Below, piece after piece: positions 10,740 to 20,452 of a stretch of DNA of 64,000 nt (position 1 is the first letter of the stretch; the number at the start of each line of letters is the position of its first letter). The position numbers were made by a program, and so were the translations under genes. The notes beneath the pieces are model-generated. The model was not told the origin of the DNA and searched no databases. It saw only the letters and a program-made list of their open reading frames with translations. The stretch comes from Naegleria lovaniensis (Eukaryota > Heterolobosea > Eutetramitea > Acrasida > Naegleriidae). The stretch is taken from NCBI RefSeq assembly GCF_003324165.1, contig NW_025407850.1, positions 463,647-527,646 on the forward strand, read 5' to 3'.

Positions 10740-11612
10740 TCAATTGCCATCATTATCAATTTGATTGCAAGTCAGATCCAAAGAAGTCACCTTCTTCAAC
10801 CATTCACTCGTAGCAATATATTTGGCACCTTCAATGTCGATGTGGTTGTATCTCAGATTCAAAGAAGTTAAATTCTTCAACCATTCACTTTCAGCAATAT
10901 ATTTCGCACCTTCACTACCAATTTCATTGTCACTTAGATCCAAAGAAGTTAAATTCTGTAAACGTTCACTCATAGCAATATATTTAGCACCTTCATTATC
11001 AATTTCATTACCAACCAGATCCAAAGAAGTCAAATTCTTCATCCATTCACTCGTAGCAATATGTTTGACGCCTTTACTACCAATTTCATTGCCAACTAGA
11101 TTCAAGGACGTCAAATTCTTCAAACATTCACTTTCAGCAATATATTTCGCACCTTCACTACCAATGTGATTGTAACCCAGATCCAAAGAAGTCAAGTTCT
11201 TCATCCATTCACTCGTAGCCATATGTTTGACGCCTTTACTACCAATGTGATTGTCATTTAGATCCAAGGAGGTTAAATTCTTTAAACATTCGCTTGTAGA
11301 AATATATTTAACACCTTCATTATCAATTTCATTGCCATACAGATCCAAAGACGTCAAATTCTTTAAACAATCGCTCATAGCAATATATTTAACACCTTCA
11401 TTATCAATTTCATTGCCAACCAGATTCAAGTAAGTCAAATTCTTCAACCATTCACTCGTAGCAATATATTTCACACCTTCACTGTCTATGTGATTGTCAC
11501 TAAGATCCAAAGAAGTTAAATTCTTTAAACATTCGCTTGTAGAAATATGTTTGACATCTTCACTGCTAATTTCATTATGTCCCAAATTCAAACAAGTCAA
11601 ATTCTTCAAACA
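10740..11612. repeat. tandem 81-bp coding repeat array (about 11 units)
   Basis: The phrase GTCAAATTCTTC and its variants recur every 81 bp on the + strand (for example at 11029 and 11110), each unit encoding one 27-residue LRR on the minus strand. High similarity between units indicates recent unequal crossing-over or gene conversion, and makes copy number uncertain in an assembly. Confidence 0.85.
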
Positions 11613-11945
11613 CTCACAATTAGCTAAAAAAAGTTTGATTGGTTTAGAATCACATTTGAAGTGCTTTGGTTGGAATGAAATTGAGAGCGGAATTTGAAAG
11701 GATACTTGTCTCCATTGTTTTGAAATTTTCATACAAATTTGAACAATAAACAACGATTCGAGGAATTGAAGAATTTCTAAAATAATATCATCAATAAACG
11801 GTCCATTGCTAGAACTTGTCGGACAGAAGTCATCTTTTGCAGCACTATCGTTGATCATTATTGATGATGAATTTGCTGCTTCAACAACACCAGTTTCAAC
11901 CGATGGTGAGAGTTTTCTCTTTTTAGCGGCACAAGTATTTGTCAT
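10740..11945 (-). CDS. F-box + leucine-rich repeat protein with 11 near-identical LRRs
   Basis: This 401-residue protein starts at the first in-frame ATG (11945). A basic N-terminus is followed by an F-box-like segment (about residues 54-95, DDIILEILQFLESLFIVQIC). Then come about 11 copies of a 27-residue ribonuclease-inhibitor-like LRR, consensus LKNLTSLDLSDNxIxSEGVK followed by YIATSEW. The copies are so alike that the DNA shows an 81-bp tandem periodicity. The last unit stops in mid-repeat at QIDNDGN, so the protein lacks an LRR cap and may be truncated by an early TGA. Substrate recognition for an SCF ligase is the usual role of this architecture and is an inference here. Confidence 0.82.
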   Translation of the reverse strand: MTNTCAAKKRKLSPSVETGVVEAANSSSIMINDSAAKDDFCPTSSSNGPFIDDIILEILQFLESLFIVQICMKISKQWRQVSFQIPLSISFQPKHFKCDSKPIKLFLANCECLKNLTCLNLGHNEISSEDVKHISTSECLKNLTSLDLSDNHIDSEGVKYIATSEWLKNLTYLNLVGNEIDNEGVKYIAMSDCLKNLTSLDLYGNEIDNEGVKYISTSECLKNLTSLDLNDNHIGSKGVKHMATSEWMKNLTSLDLGYNHIGSEGAKYIAESECLKNLTSLNLVGNEIGSKGVKHIATSEWMKNLTSLDLVGNEIDNEGAKYIAMSERLQNLTSLDLSDNEIGSEGAKYIAESEWLKNLTSLNLRYNHIDIEGAKYIATSEWLKKVTSLDLTCNQIDNDGN

Positions 11946-12834
11946 TGATGGAAGATGAAATACACAATTTTTTTGTTTGTTTCGCTCTGTTTTGTTGTAA
12001 ACATTAAGATCTTTCTTAGAAATCCGGGGAATCACATCACATCACATCGCATTGAATCATATCACATCATAATAAATCACATCACAATTCTGGATAGAAT
12101 TTTCTTCGACGGTGTTCAGGAACGCTCTAAAAAATTCAAAAACATTTATTCCCGAATAAGGCCAGCCAGAGTTTCCAATAAACAATCGTCTATTAAGGTT
12201 TGTCCGCCAATCGTTTGAATTAAAATTTAAACAATAAACATGTTTAAACAATTATAATCAAAATAATCATGTTTAAACTTGTATAAACGTTTAAACTCGA
12301 TCAAACCAAAATTTATTTCTAAAAAACATTAAACAAATTTCTAAAGAATTAAATCTCATTTCAGATCGCTCGAGCATGGCTAGAGGTCTAATTCTTATCT
12401 TGTCCTCAAGATATTGAAGAGAGAGCGATTTGATCAGACCGCCACTGAGTGGGATTCATATTGAGCTCAAATGGAATGGAGTACTCATTAAAATTCAGAA
12501 TGTTGAACGAACCACTTTTTGTAACATGAGAAACGTCATACTATGCCTTCATCTTTTCTGATCAATTAGAAATAATATTACTATAATATATATTATTATT
12601 GTAATTTTAAACATTTACATGATCAAACATAATAAACTTGGTATTCAAGTTTAAACGTTTTAAAACTTGTTCAACCATGAACACAATAAACAATGACACT
12701 TCAAACCGAAGGCAGTAAAATCACAAGAAGAATGGGAAGAAGAGGAATGTTGTGAAATGTACTTAAGAATTTTTCTCTAAAAAAATCCTCATGGACATGC
12801 CTATCTCAATATTCATCCATGAAATACATTGATC
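11946..12834. other. 889-bp non-coding AT-rich intergenic stretch
   Basis: No supportable gene is seen. Contents include ATCACATCAC-type short tandem repeats at about 12031-12090; two clusters of TTTAAAC words (about 12225-12300 and 12605-12665), including the inverted pair AACGTTTAAACT at 12286 and AGTTTAAACGTT at 12648; and, between them, a stem-forming element at 12365-12429 listed separately. It separates two minus-strand genes and must hold the promoter of the LRR gene. Confidence 0.6.
12365..12429. other. inverted-repeat element able to form a nested stem structure
   Basis: ATCGCTC at 12365-12371 is perfectly complementary to GAGCGAT at 12423-12429, and inside lies a perfect 7-bp hairpin with a 4-nt loop: TATCTTG-TCCT-CAAGATA (12396-12413). 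The length (65 nt) and closing stem recall a small structured RNA, but there is no T-arm, box or known snRNA motif. It could be an uncharacterised non-coding RNA, a terminator-like structure or chance. Confidence 0.3.
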
Positions 12835-14442
12835 TCAATAATAATCATCCATAGAGGAAGATTCTGGTGCAAATTTCCAAATATAAATTGCCATGGTTGC
12901 AGCTGCTAGTACAAAAATTCCACCCCAAATGAATAATGATTGTTGTCTCATCTCTGTTTCACTTATTTCAACAAGTTGTTTTCTTCCCTTCTTTGAATGA
13001 ATCGTTCGACTGTTGTTACTATTACTACTAGTCTTTGAAGAATGATTTTTGTTTGATGATTTTTTCATATTCGAATACAGTAATGGTTGTCCATCATTCA
13101 ATGAATGTTGATACTTGTTGTTAGTAGATCGATGCGTCGAATTCACAACCCGACTCGAATGAGTTTCAAATCCAAAAAATTGAAAAAGTGGAGAAAGAGG
13201 TGATTTTGGAGATTGAACAGTGTCATCACCATGATCGTCATTGGCAAATACCAACTGTTGAGGAGATTGAGGAGAGAGTGGACTTGGATAATTTCTTAAA
13301 TATTCTTCTGTCAATCGTTGTTGTTTGGATTTTTCACATATTGGTGGTCGTGTATTGTCTTGTTCTTCAGACATGGATGAGTCGTTGTCATCATCACTTG
13401 AAAGATCATCTTCATCAGTGGAAGATGAATTCTCTGAAAATGCTCTTAATGAATGATTTTGAGTGAATTCCATCAGATCATCAATCTGAGGAACTTGTTT
13501 CTTGGAGCAAATATGAATGGAACAAAGTTTTTCAAAGGTAGCACACAAATTCATAAAATTAGGTTTTGGAACTTGAAATGGAATATTTCGAATGGGAATG
13601 TGTTTCACACCGAGTTCATTCCATAACAAGTGTTCAATCATGTCACGATTAATGGTACCTGGACAATACACCATTGAAGCAAATACTTTTTGAACACTTT
13701 TTGAATGATGGGTACTTGCTAATTTCAAAGAACTGTCATGATTGTTAGTTATTACACTTTTCGAGAGGGTTGGAACTTCCTCTACAAAATAGCTTGCCCA
13801 TTGTTGTGTCAATAGAGTGTGTAATTTTTCTTGAAATTGTTTTTCTTGATTTCTTCGAATTTCACTTCCTGCAGATTTGGCCCGATGTCCAGTTTGAATA
13901 TCGTGTGAAAGTTGTCTTCCTCCTTGTTTCTTTCGTGAGACATAATTTGAGAAGGTTTTATGAACGAGACATTTTCCACTTTCAAAATCAAAAATTCCTC
14001 CAGAAAAGTGTCCACCATGCATGATACAAATAAATAATAAATTTGAAAATATTTCAGAATTGGAGGTTTGATTGTTGTCTGTCATGTCATTCACTTGATT
14101 TGAAGAAGAAAAGGGATGTAAAATGTGTTGATCCTTGGATTGGATGCATTCTTCATTCATTTCTCGAGAATTTTCATCAATATTGTACCAACAATTCCAA
14201 AAAGTCATTACTTTAGAATTTTCTTCATGATCTCTTTCGTTGGAATGGTTTGGTAAATGCACTCCGATGAGTCCTGGAATTTGATTATAATTTTTTTCTA
14301 ATACACAAATTGGATGATGATTTGTCGTCGAATTAGTGGCCATTGTGTTTTCAATAAGAGCATTTAGAATGGTTTCATCATTGATTTTATATCGCCCGAA
14401 GGGATAGTCATCAATGTTCGACGCAGCTGTGGAGGATGACAT
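12835..14442 (-). CDS. Vms1/ANKZF1-like VLRF1-domain protein with C-terminal membrane anchor
   Basis: This 535-residue protein starts at the ATG at 14442, preceded by nine As. Residues about 134-294 form a VLRF1 (eRF1-like) domain, with GGHFSGGIFD, LVHKTF, the glutamine-bearing loop SRKKQGGRQ and KSAGSEIRRNQEK. In Vms1/ANKZF1 this domain cleaves peptidyl-tRNA on stalled 60S subunits during ribosome-associated quality control; the loop Gln (about residue 173) corresponds to the catalytic one. Unlike the known proteins, the N-terminal C2H2 finger and the ankyrin and VCP-binding regions are not visible. A Ser-rich linker leads to a single C-terminal transmembrane helix (about residues 503-524) and an 11-residue tail, a tail-anchor layout. 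Domain call firm; membrane targeting inferred. Confidence 0.85.
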   Translation of the reverse strand: MSSSTAASNIDDYPFGRYKINDETILNALIENTMATNSTTNHHPICVLEKNYNQIPGLIGVHLPNHSNERDHEENSKVMTFWNCWYNIDENSREMNEECIQSKDQHILHPFSSSNQVNDMTDNNQTSNSEIFSNLLFICIMHGGHFSGGIFDFESGKCLVHKTFSNYVSRKKQGGRQLSHDIQTGHRAKSAGSEIRRNQEKQFQEKLHTLLTQQWASYFVEEVPTLSKSVITNNHDSSLKLASTHHSKSVQKVFASMVYCPGTINRDMIEHLLWNELGVKHIPIRNIPFQVPKPNFMNLCATFEKLCSIHICSKKQVPQIDDLMEFTQNHSLRAFSENSSSTDEDDLSSDDDNDSSMSEEQDNTRPPICEKSKQQRLTEEYLRNYPSPLSPQSPQQLVFANDDHGDDTVQSPKSPLSPLFQFFGFETHSSRVVNSTHRSTNNKYQHSLNDGQPLLYSNMKKSSNKNHSSKTSSNSNNSRTIHSKKGRKQLVEISETEMRQQSLFIWGGIFVLAAATMAIYIWKFAPESSSMDDYY

Positions 14443-14663
14443 TTTTTTTTGATGTTCAATTTCTGAATGAATAATTTGAATATCATTCACAGAAATTGAA
14501 AAATTTTCTTCTCTTCATATGATTCCCAAACTGTTGCATTGATAGCGGCTGGATGAATGTGCACGTTTTGAAAAAGAGAAGAAGGTAAAATTGAATTTGG
14601 ATTTCAAAAGGAATTAAAAAAAGAGACGTTGGCCCGTCAGTTGTCATCCAAACCAACAAAAAA
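14443..14663. promoter_or_regulatory. divergent promoter region, Vms1-like / Qb-SNARE
   Basis: Only 221 bp separate the two divergent start codons, so both promoters must lie here or overlap the genes. No defined element is recognised. Confidence 0.5.
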
Positions 14664-16409
14664 ATGCCCAGTGACGATAGCTTGAGTATGGATGGTGATG
14701 CCGAAGAAGGCTTCGAAGTGCTTTTGGACGTATGTATATTCAATATATGTATCAATTAATTGTATCATTCATTGGTCTGATCAATCTAAACAACATGCAA
14801 ATTTTCAAAACCATCGTTCAAAACTTTCCAATCATGTTCTTTTTCAACGTCCGTACGGGATCGTATGGAATATACGATGGCTCTCGTTGATGTAAATTGG
14901 ATCGTATTCATGAATGTTTCCATTCCTTATGAAAACCATCCGATGATGTTTCATTTTCATTATACAACAATAACAATAACAACAATACATACATAACGAC
15001 AACAACATCACATTCCATCACCGCTCATCATCATGTTCCAACCATGACATTATCAAAACAACCATCATCATCTATCCCAAATTATGAACCCAACCACTCA
15101 ACATGGTTCATCATGATGGGATCACTATTTTTCACAAAACACAAAACAACAATGAATATATTTGACGAATGACTGAACGAACCCCACTTGTAACCATCCT
15201 TGTATCCATCATTTCCATAATATACATATTCATGAATATATATACAAACGTCAATATGACCCATCGATTCATATCATATACAATGACACACACTCTCTTG
15301 AATATATGAATTCTTGAAACCCTCTCTCAACAACAACAACATCAAATCATCCAATGCAACAATAGGAAATTAAAAATAAGGAAAAATCTCTGCGAGATGC
15401 AGTCTACAATCTCCATAAAGCAACTTCAAAAGAACAACGAACCACACTCATTAAAAAAGCAGAACAATTCTACAAACAAGCAAAAGAGAATATCAATGTA
15501 CTCAAAGACGATCTCTCTTCCTATAATGGAAATAAGAAAAAAACCTATCAAACTGAAATGAAGAAACTCGAACAAGCAATTGCAAAGAGTTACAATGATT
15601 TGACTCAAATTAAAGAGAATAGAGAAACTCCAGGAAGTGTCACAACTCCAACTGGAAGTGACCATGGTGGTAATTTGTCAGCCAATACTCCAACTGGAAG
15701 TAGAAAATCAAGTAGTGCCAAGACAGATGATGGAATGGTCACAACACCTGGTGGATCAAGTTCTGGCGGTGGTTCAAAGAAAGGATCCTCAAAAAAGAAT
15801 TATGATGAACAAGATGGTGCCATCATTATGGATGATGACGGAGCCAATGGACAACCCAAACAATTACAAAAAGGTCACTCTCGAGTGGATGAAATTTTAA
15901 CCATTTATGATAAAAATAATGAAATGTTAGATAACATGATTAGAATTGGAGATGAGACAATACAAATTGGTGCAGCAGCTGCTGAAAAGTTAAAACAACA
16001 AACTGAGAGAATGGTTCTCATTCAAAAAGATTTGGATGAATTGGGAGATGGATTGAAGAGAGCTAAAAAAGAATTGAATGCTTTCATTAGAGGTACTAAT
16101 TGTGATAAGGCAGTAATTTGTATTTTCATTATCATTGTTTTGGTAATGGTTGCAGTGATTATTGGATGGCAAGTGGCAAAATATGTTTGTATTAAGGGAG
16201 TGACTAATACCTGTATTGGAGGTTTTTCAAATTCTTCTTCATTCTCTGTGAGTGGAAGTTTGGAACCTTTCAAAGTTGATTCTTTACATTCAGAGAGTGC
16301 TAGTGGTGGTAGTAGTGGTAGCGGCGCTAGTGGTAGTGGTGTTTCATTGAACAAGGATTTGATCACATCTCTTGTTACAACAATCAATGAACAACAGAAG
16401 AAGAATTAA
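14664..16409 (+). CDS. Qb-SNARE, NPSN/Vti1-like (two exons) with long lumenal tail
   Basis: Exon 1 (14664-14729) encodes 22 residues from an ATG preceded by AACAAAAAA; exon 2 is 15366-16409. The 636-nt intron has donor GTATGT and acceptor ATAG. The 369-residue product has a Vti1-type N-terminal helical region (FEVLLDEIKNKEKSLRDAVY onward), a Gly/Ser-rich linker, a SNARE helix (RVDEILTIYDKNNEMLDN and following) with the zero-layer Gln in LKQQTERM, and a transmembrane helix starting CDKAVICIFIIIVLVMV. It best resembles plant-type NPSN Qb-SNAREs, which mediate membrane fusion at the plasma membrane or in secretion. SNAREs normally end at the membrane anchor; this one continues for about 75 residues, rich in Ser and Gly. 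Confidence 0.82.
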
Positions 16410-16543
16410 AACCATTTCACTACTTGGCATTGTAATTATACTTTTTTGTGGTAATGAGAGTTCTTTCTCGTGTTCTTGACGACGAGCCAAGATGATAGTG
16501 GTGTGTAATCATTCATTCACAACATAATCAAAATGATCAAAAA

Positions 16544-17780
16544 ATGGCTCAATTATTCGATATTGATGAGACGACACTGGTTTCAAAATTATTTTCTAAA
16601 AATTTCAATATCATGATCACTATTGTCACTGGGTTGACATTGGCAATATTGATTTGGAAATTATCTCAAAAGAAAATCGAAACCAATAATCATTCCGATG
16701 ATGATGAATGCATGAAATTTGGAATGGATGACCCTCTGTGTGAAATGAAAAATCTTTCAAACTTTTCAAAGACTTCGGACCGAAAATGGATTCTCTTTTT
16801 AATTCCATCATTATTTACAGATCATCGAATTTTCAATAATCAAAAGAAAGTTTTTGGAGATTTAATTGAAACCATAGATTTAGAAAAAATAGAAGAAAAT
16901 TCCAAATTGACTTTGCAGAGTTATGCCAAACAATTGGCTCATCAAATTATTACTAAATATAGTAGTATTGAAACGAAAGAAAACAACGCTGTTGAAGGAT
17001 TTCTTGTGGGCGGATTTTGTGTGGGTGGAATGATTTCAATTCTTCTAGCTCAGGAATTATTAACCATTGCACCTCCAAATTTTGCAAACAAGTTAAAAGG
17101 AATTTTACTTATTGGAAGTTGTCCTTCCTTTACTCATTGTGTCGATCCCTATTACATGAAATTGAAAAGAATTGTCATGAATTATTTACCCACTCGTATC
17201 TTTGAATCAATTGTGAAAATGTATTTATGGTCGAATAGTGCAATCAGTGCATGGATGGAACGAAGTGTGTTGACAAGTTTATGGTCACAAGATCGAAATG
17301 TGATGGAGGAGTACAAGTCCTTGTTGAAGAGTATGATGGTTGAAAAGGATCCTGAATTTGTCATTCAAATGTTGAAAGCTGAATTTAATTTTAGTGCAGA
17401 AGAGGGACAAGAAGATTATGTGAAATGGTCAATTTTCTCGGAACATAATATTCCCATCTCGCATGTAAGTATGATGATCGTTGGCATGGAGTTGTTCAAT
17501 ATGAATGATGTCATGTTGATTTCATCCAATATAACTCATTCTTCAGATACATGGAGATCACGACTACTTGATTCAATCTTCTCTCTGTGAGAAGTTTGTC
17601 AAAGAATCTATTCTTCCAAAACAAACCAACTATCGTTTGCATGTAATGAAATCATCAGGACACTTTCTGCCATTAACACGTAAGAATGCTGTGAATAATT
17701 TTATTTACAATCTGTTGAATGAACTATCAAGCACAATTGCATATGGCAGCAGTAATCATGACGACAGAGTACAAAATTAA
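16544..17780 (+). CDS. membrane-anchored alpha/beta hydrolase with Cys nucleophile (two exons)
   Basis: Exon 1 is 16544-17464 and exon 2 is 17547-17780; the 82-nt intron has donor GTAAGT and acceptor TTCAG. Splicing gives 384 residues and supplies the missing catalytic half. A transmembrane helix lies at about residues 22-41. The nucleophile elbow is GGFCVGG (Cys159), the dienelactone-hydrolase type rather than the common GxSxG. Exon 2 provides the acid loop IHGDHDYLIQ (Asp313) and the catalytic SGHFLPL (His346). This forms a plausible Cys-Asp-His triad; the substrate is unknown. The start has the A-rich context ATCAAAAAATG. The stop codon overlaps that of the convergent ERG28-like gene. Confidence 0.78.
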
Positions 17781-18491
17781 TCTTCATGTACATAAATGTC
17801 TTCTTTTTGAATATCTTCCCCACGTTGTCGATTAATCTTCTTTTCTTGAATCAATCTTAATTCATAATAATAATTACGAACAGCCCAGATAAAGTTGAAA
17901 AGCAAGAACACAGTGACCAACGCAGTGTATTCATAACGAATACTCTTGTAATAGAAAGTTTCAGCAAGATAGTGTAGAATTGAGAAGCCATCAGCAAAGA
18001 GAGTGTACGTGGTAAGGGCCTTGTTCTTCTCAATACTGGCACAATACAGATTTAAGAAACCTTTGTGTGTTAGAAATAACGAATGGAATTGTCATGAAAA
18101 TATTTAAAAATCATTCAACAAACGACGTCGATGGAAATCAATTTTTCATCATCACATGTTCTCAATACTACATACCAACTACAAATCCAAGAACAGCTGA
18201 AGATCTTTGCAAGTGATCGTTTCTTCCTTGTTTTGAAAAACCAAAGAAGATATCGGCATGAAGAATTGTTGTTAACGTATCCACATAGAGTAAAATAGCA
18301 TTGGCGATAAAGGCCAATCCAACAATGAAGAGACTTGTGTTAAATATCCGTTTTCCAGGAAAATATAATTGACGAATACTATCTTTCAAGACTCTCTTTT
18401 TACGGTCTGTTTCTTGTTGCGCCTGACTTGGACCTTCCTTATTGACTGTGATATCTTCTTCTTGTCTATTAGCAAATCTTGATTCAACCAT
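17777..18491 (-). CDS. ERG28: ERG28-like sterol-biosynthesis scaffold protein (two exons)
   Basis: Exon 1 (18491-18176) and exon 2 (18060-17777) join across a 115-nt intron (donor GTATGT, acceptor AAAG) to give 199 residues. The join restores a Gly codon and the conserved run FVVG-FLNLYCASIEKNKALT. The protein has about four hydrophobic segments (including LFIVGLAFIANAILLYV, YTLFADGFSILHYLAET and YTALVTVFLLFNFIWAV) in the pattern of ERG28, the ER membrane protein that tethers the sterol C-4 demethylation enzymes. The charged N-terminal extension of about 45 residues is longer than usual. Identification rests on pattern and topology and is fairly but not fully sure. Confidence 0.75.
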
Positions 18492-18799
18492 TTTCTTTGT
18501 TACGTTGTGGTGTTTTGTTTGGTTGAAAAATGTTCAATTAATGAAAGATTTTTGAATGGTGGAAATAATACAAAACCAGCTAAACTCAATCAAGCAACAT
18601 GACATTTAAAGAAGTCAAAAACGTAATTTTCCATGTTGGGTTATAAAGTCATCGATATTCAATTAGAGATCTCATCAAGAGGCGTAACAAGATCTTCAGC
18701 TGAAGGAGAGTTGAGAATTGTTACGAGTTTTCAGTTAAGTACTGATTGATGTGGTTCCGAATGATTACGGATACGATGCCTTAAACATGCATGGTTTCT
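18492..18799. other. 308-bp intergenic stretch with no recognised gene
   Basis: Lies upstream of the ERG28-like gene and downstream of the small membrane protein gene, both on the minus strand. It presumably carries the ERG28 promoter. No element is identified. Confidence 0.4.
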
Positions 18800-18955
18800 T
18801 TAGTTGTTGTTCAAATATCCTGCGAAAGTCAGTTTTCCGTCTTTCACTGGTGTCTTTACCGCAATCATTGCAGCCATGATGATGAATGCATACAACGCCA
18901 AACAAGCCAACCCCAATACGACGCACAAACAAACAGCCTTCTTTGTGTCCTTCAT
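18800..18955 (-). CDS. small single-pass membrane protein (51 residues)
   Basis: The ORF begins at an ATG preceded by a run of eight As, the typical start context in this window, and ends with TAA. It encodes a short basic head (MKDTKKAV), one long hydrophobic helix (CLCVVLGLACLALYAFIIMA onward, about residues 9-33) and a short polar tail (KTPVKDGKLTFAGYLNNN). No family is recognised. The start context, the clear membrane topology and the tidy polar ends favour a real gene. Its start lies 417 bp from that of PP1 in divergent orientation. Confidence 0.6.
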   Translation of the reverse strand: MKDTKKAVCLCVVLGLACLALYAFIIMAAMIAVKTPVKDGKLTFAGYLNNN

Positions 18956-19372
18956 TTTTTTTTATTATTTGCATGAAATACCATGACAGAGAAAGATCGT
19001 TCCGAGTGTATTCCAAGCTCAACATCATGAGACACAACATAAGAATATTCGTTTGACATGACCATAATTGTAATGGTCAACCGTTAAAATGGCGCGACAA
19101 CGCCATCCAAAAAAAAATCGAATCGGCGCTGCTCCACATCAGCCATCTCTCTTCCCAGCGCTGCAAAGAATACCATCATCACCGCAGCTGTTGCATCATT
19201 TTATCATCATCATCAACTACAATATATATTCCCACTACATTGAACGTTGTTGGAATCTTGAGTAAATATATACAACAACAACAACCATCAGACGACTTTT
19301 TTTTTCTTTGCTGATATCTTCCACTTTTAATTTAACGTACAACAACTTTCGTAAATACATATATACATCATC
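18956..19372. promoter_or_regulatory. divergent promoter region, small membrane protein / PP1
   Basis: 417 bp between divergent starts. It contains a 6-bp hairpin ATGGCG-CGACAA-CGCCAT (19089-19106), a TATATA-like stretch near 19220 and pyrimidine-rich tracts upstream of the PP1 ATG. No element is proven. Confidence 0.4.
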
Positions 19373-20452
19373 ATGTCTACTCCTACAACACCAACAGACA
19401 TCGATATTGATGGCATCATTTTCAAATTATTAGAGGTTAGAGGTTCTCGACCTGGAAAACAAGGTTTGTATTTTCGGTAATCATTTGATGAACTCATCAT
19501 CCACTGTGCGTACTAGTGAACCTAACTGAAAACGAAATCAAACAATTAATATTAAAATCTAGGGAAATATTCATATCTCAACCTCCATTGCTGGAGCTCG
19601 AAGCACCTATTAAAATTTGCGGAGATGTACACGGGCAATATTATGATCTATTGAGATTGTTTGAATATGGAGGATTCCCACCAGAAGCTAATTATCTCTT
19701 TTTAGGTGACTATGTGGACAGAGGAAAGCAATCATTAGAAACTATCTGCCTTTTACTCGCCTACAAAATCAAATATCCAGAAAATTTCTTCCTCTTGAGA
19801 GGTAATCACGGTATGTACATTGATCAAACCTGTTTGTAATGTTTAATGTTGTTGTTATTAGAGTGTGCTTCTATTAACAGAATTTACGGATTTTACGATG
19901 AATGTAAAAGGAGATACTCCATAAGATTATGGAAGAGCTTTACTGATTGTTTCAACTGTATGCCAGTTGCAGCAATCATAGACGAGAAAATATTCTGCAT
20001 GCATGGTGGATTGTCACCAGAACTTCATAACATGGAACAAATCAGAAAAGTAATGCGTCCAACGTAAGTACACACACGATTGTGCAGTAGTTTGTGTGAC
20101 CGATTTTAGCGATGTACCAGATAGCGGTTTACTTTGCGATTTATTGTGGAGTGATCCTGAAGAAGGAATCCAAGGATGGGGAGAAAATGATAGAGGAGTA
20201 TCATTTACTTTTGGAAGTGATGTTGTAGAAAAATTCCTGAAAAAACACGATTTGGATCTTGTTTGTCGTGCTCACCAAGTAGTAGAAGATGGATATAAAT
20301 TCTTCGCCAAGAGACAATTGGTGACGATTTTCAGTGCACCAAACTACTGTAACGAATTTGATAATGCAGGCGCAATGATGTCCGTAGATGAAACTTTGAT
20401 GTGTTCATTCCAAATATTGAAGCCAGCAGTCAAGAAGAGCTATTATTATTAA
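19373..20452 (+). CDS. PP1: serine/threonine protein phosphatase PP1 catalytic subunit (four exons)
   Basis: Exons are 19373-19463, 19517-19810, 19862-20063 and 20110-20452; the three introns are 53, 51 and 46 nt, all GT-AG. The joined protein has 309 residues and follows PP1 throughout: [22 protein letters not shown], then the metal and catalytic motifs GDVHGQY, GDYVDRG and RGNHE (the last completed across intron 2), [31 protein letters not shown] and [19 protein letters not shown]. All metal ligands are present, so it should be active. PP1 controls mitotic exit, actin dynamics and metabolism. Only a short extension follows FQILKP. Splice sites were confirmed by restoring unbroken PP1 homology. 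Confidence 0.97.

Noticed and set aside
12365-12429. Resemblance of the + strand to the 5' part of U2 snRNA (ATCGCT start, later TTCTTATC)
   Set aside because: The invariant GUAGUA branchpoint-pairing sequence is missing and the rest does not align, so the similarity is taken as chance.
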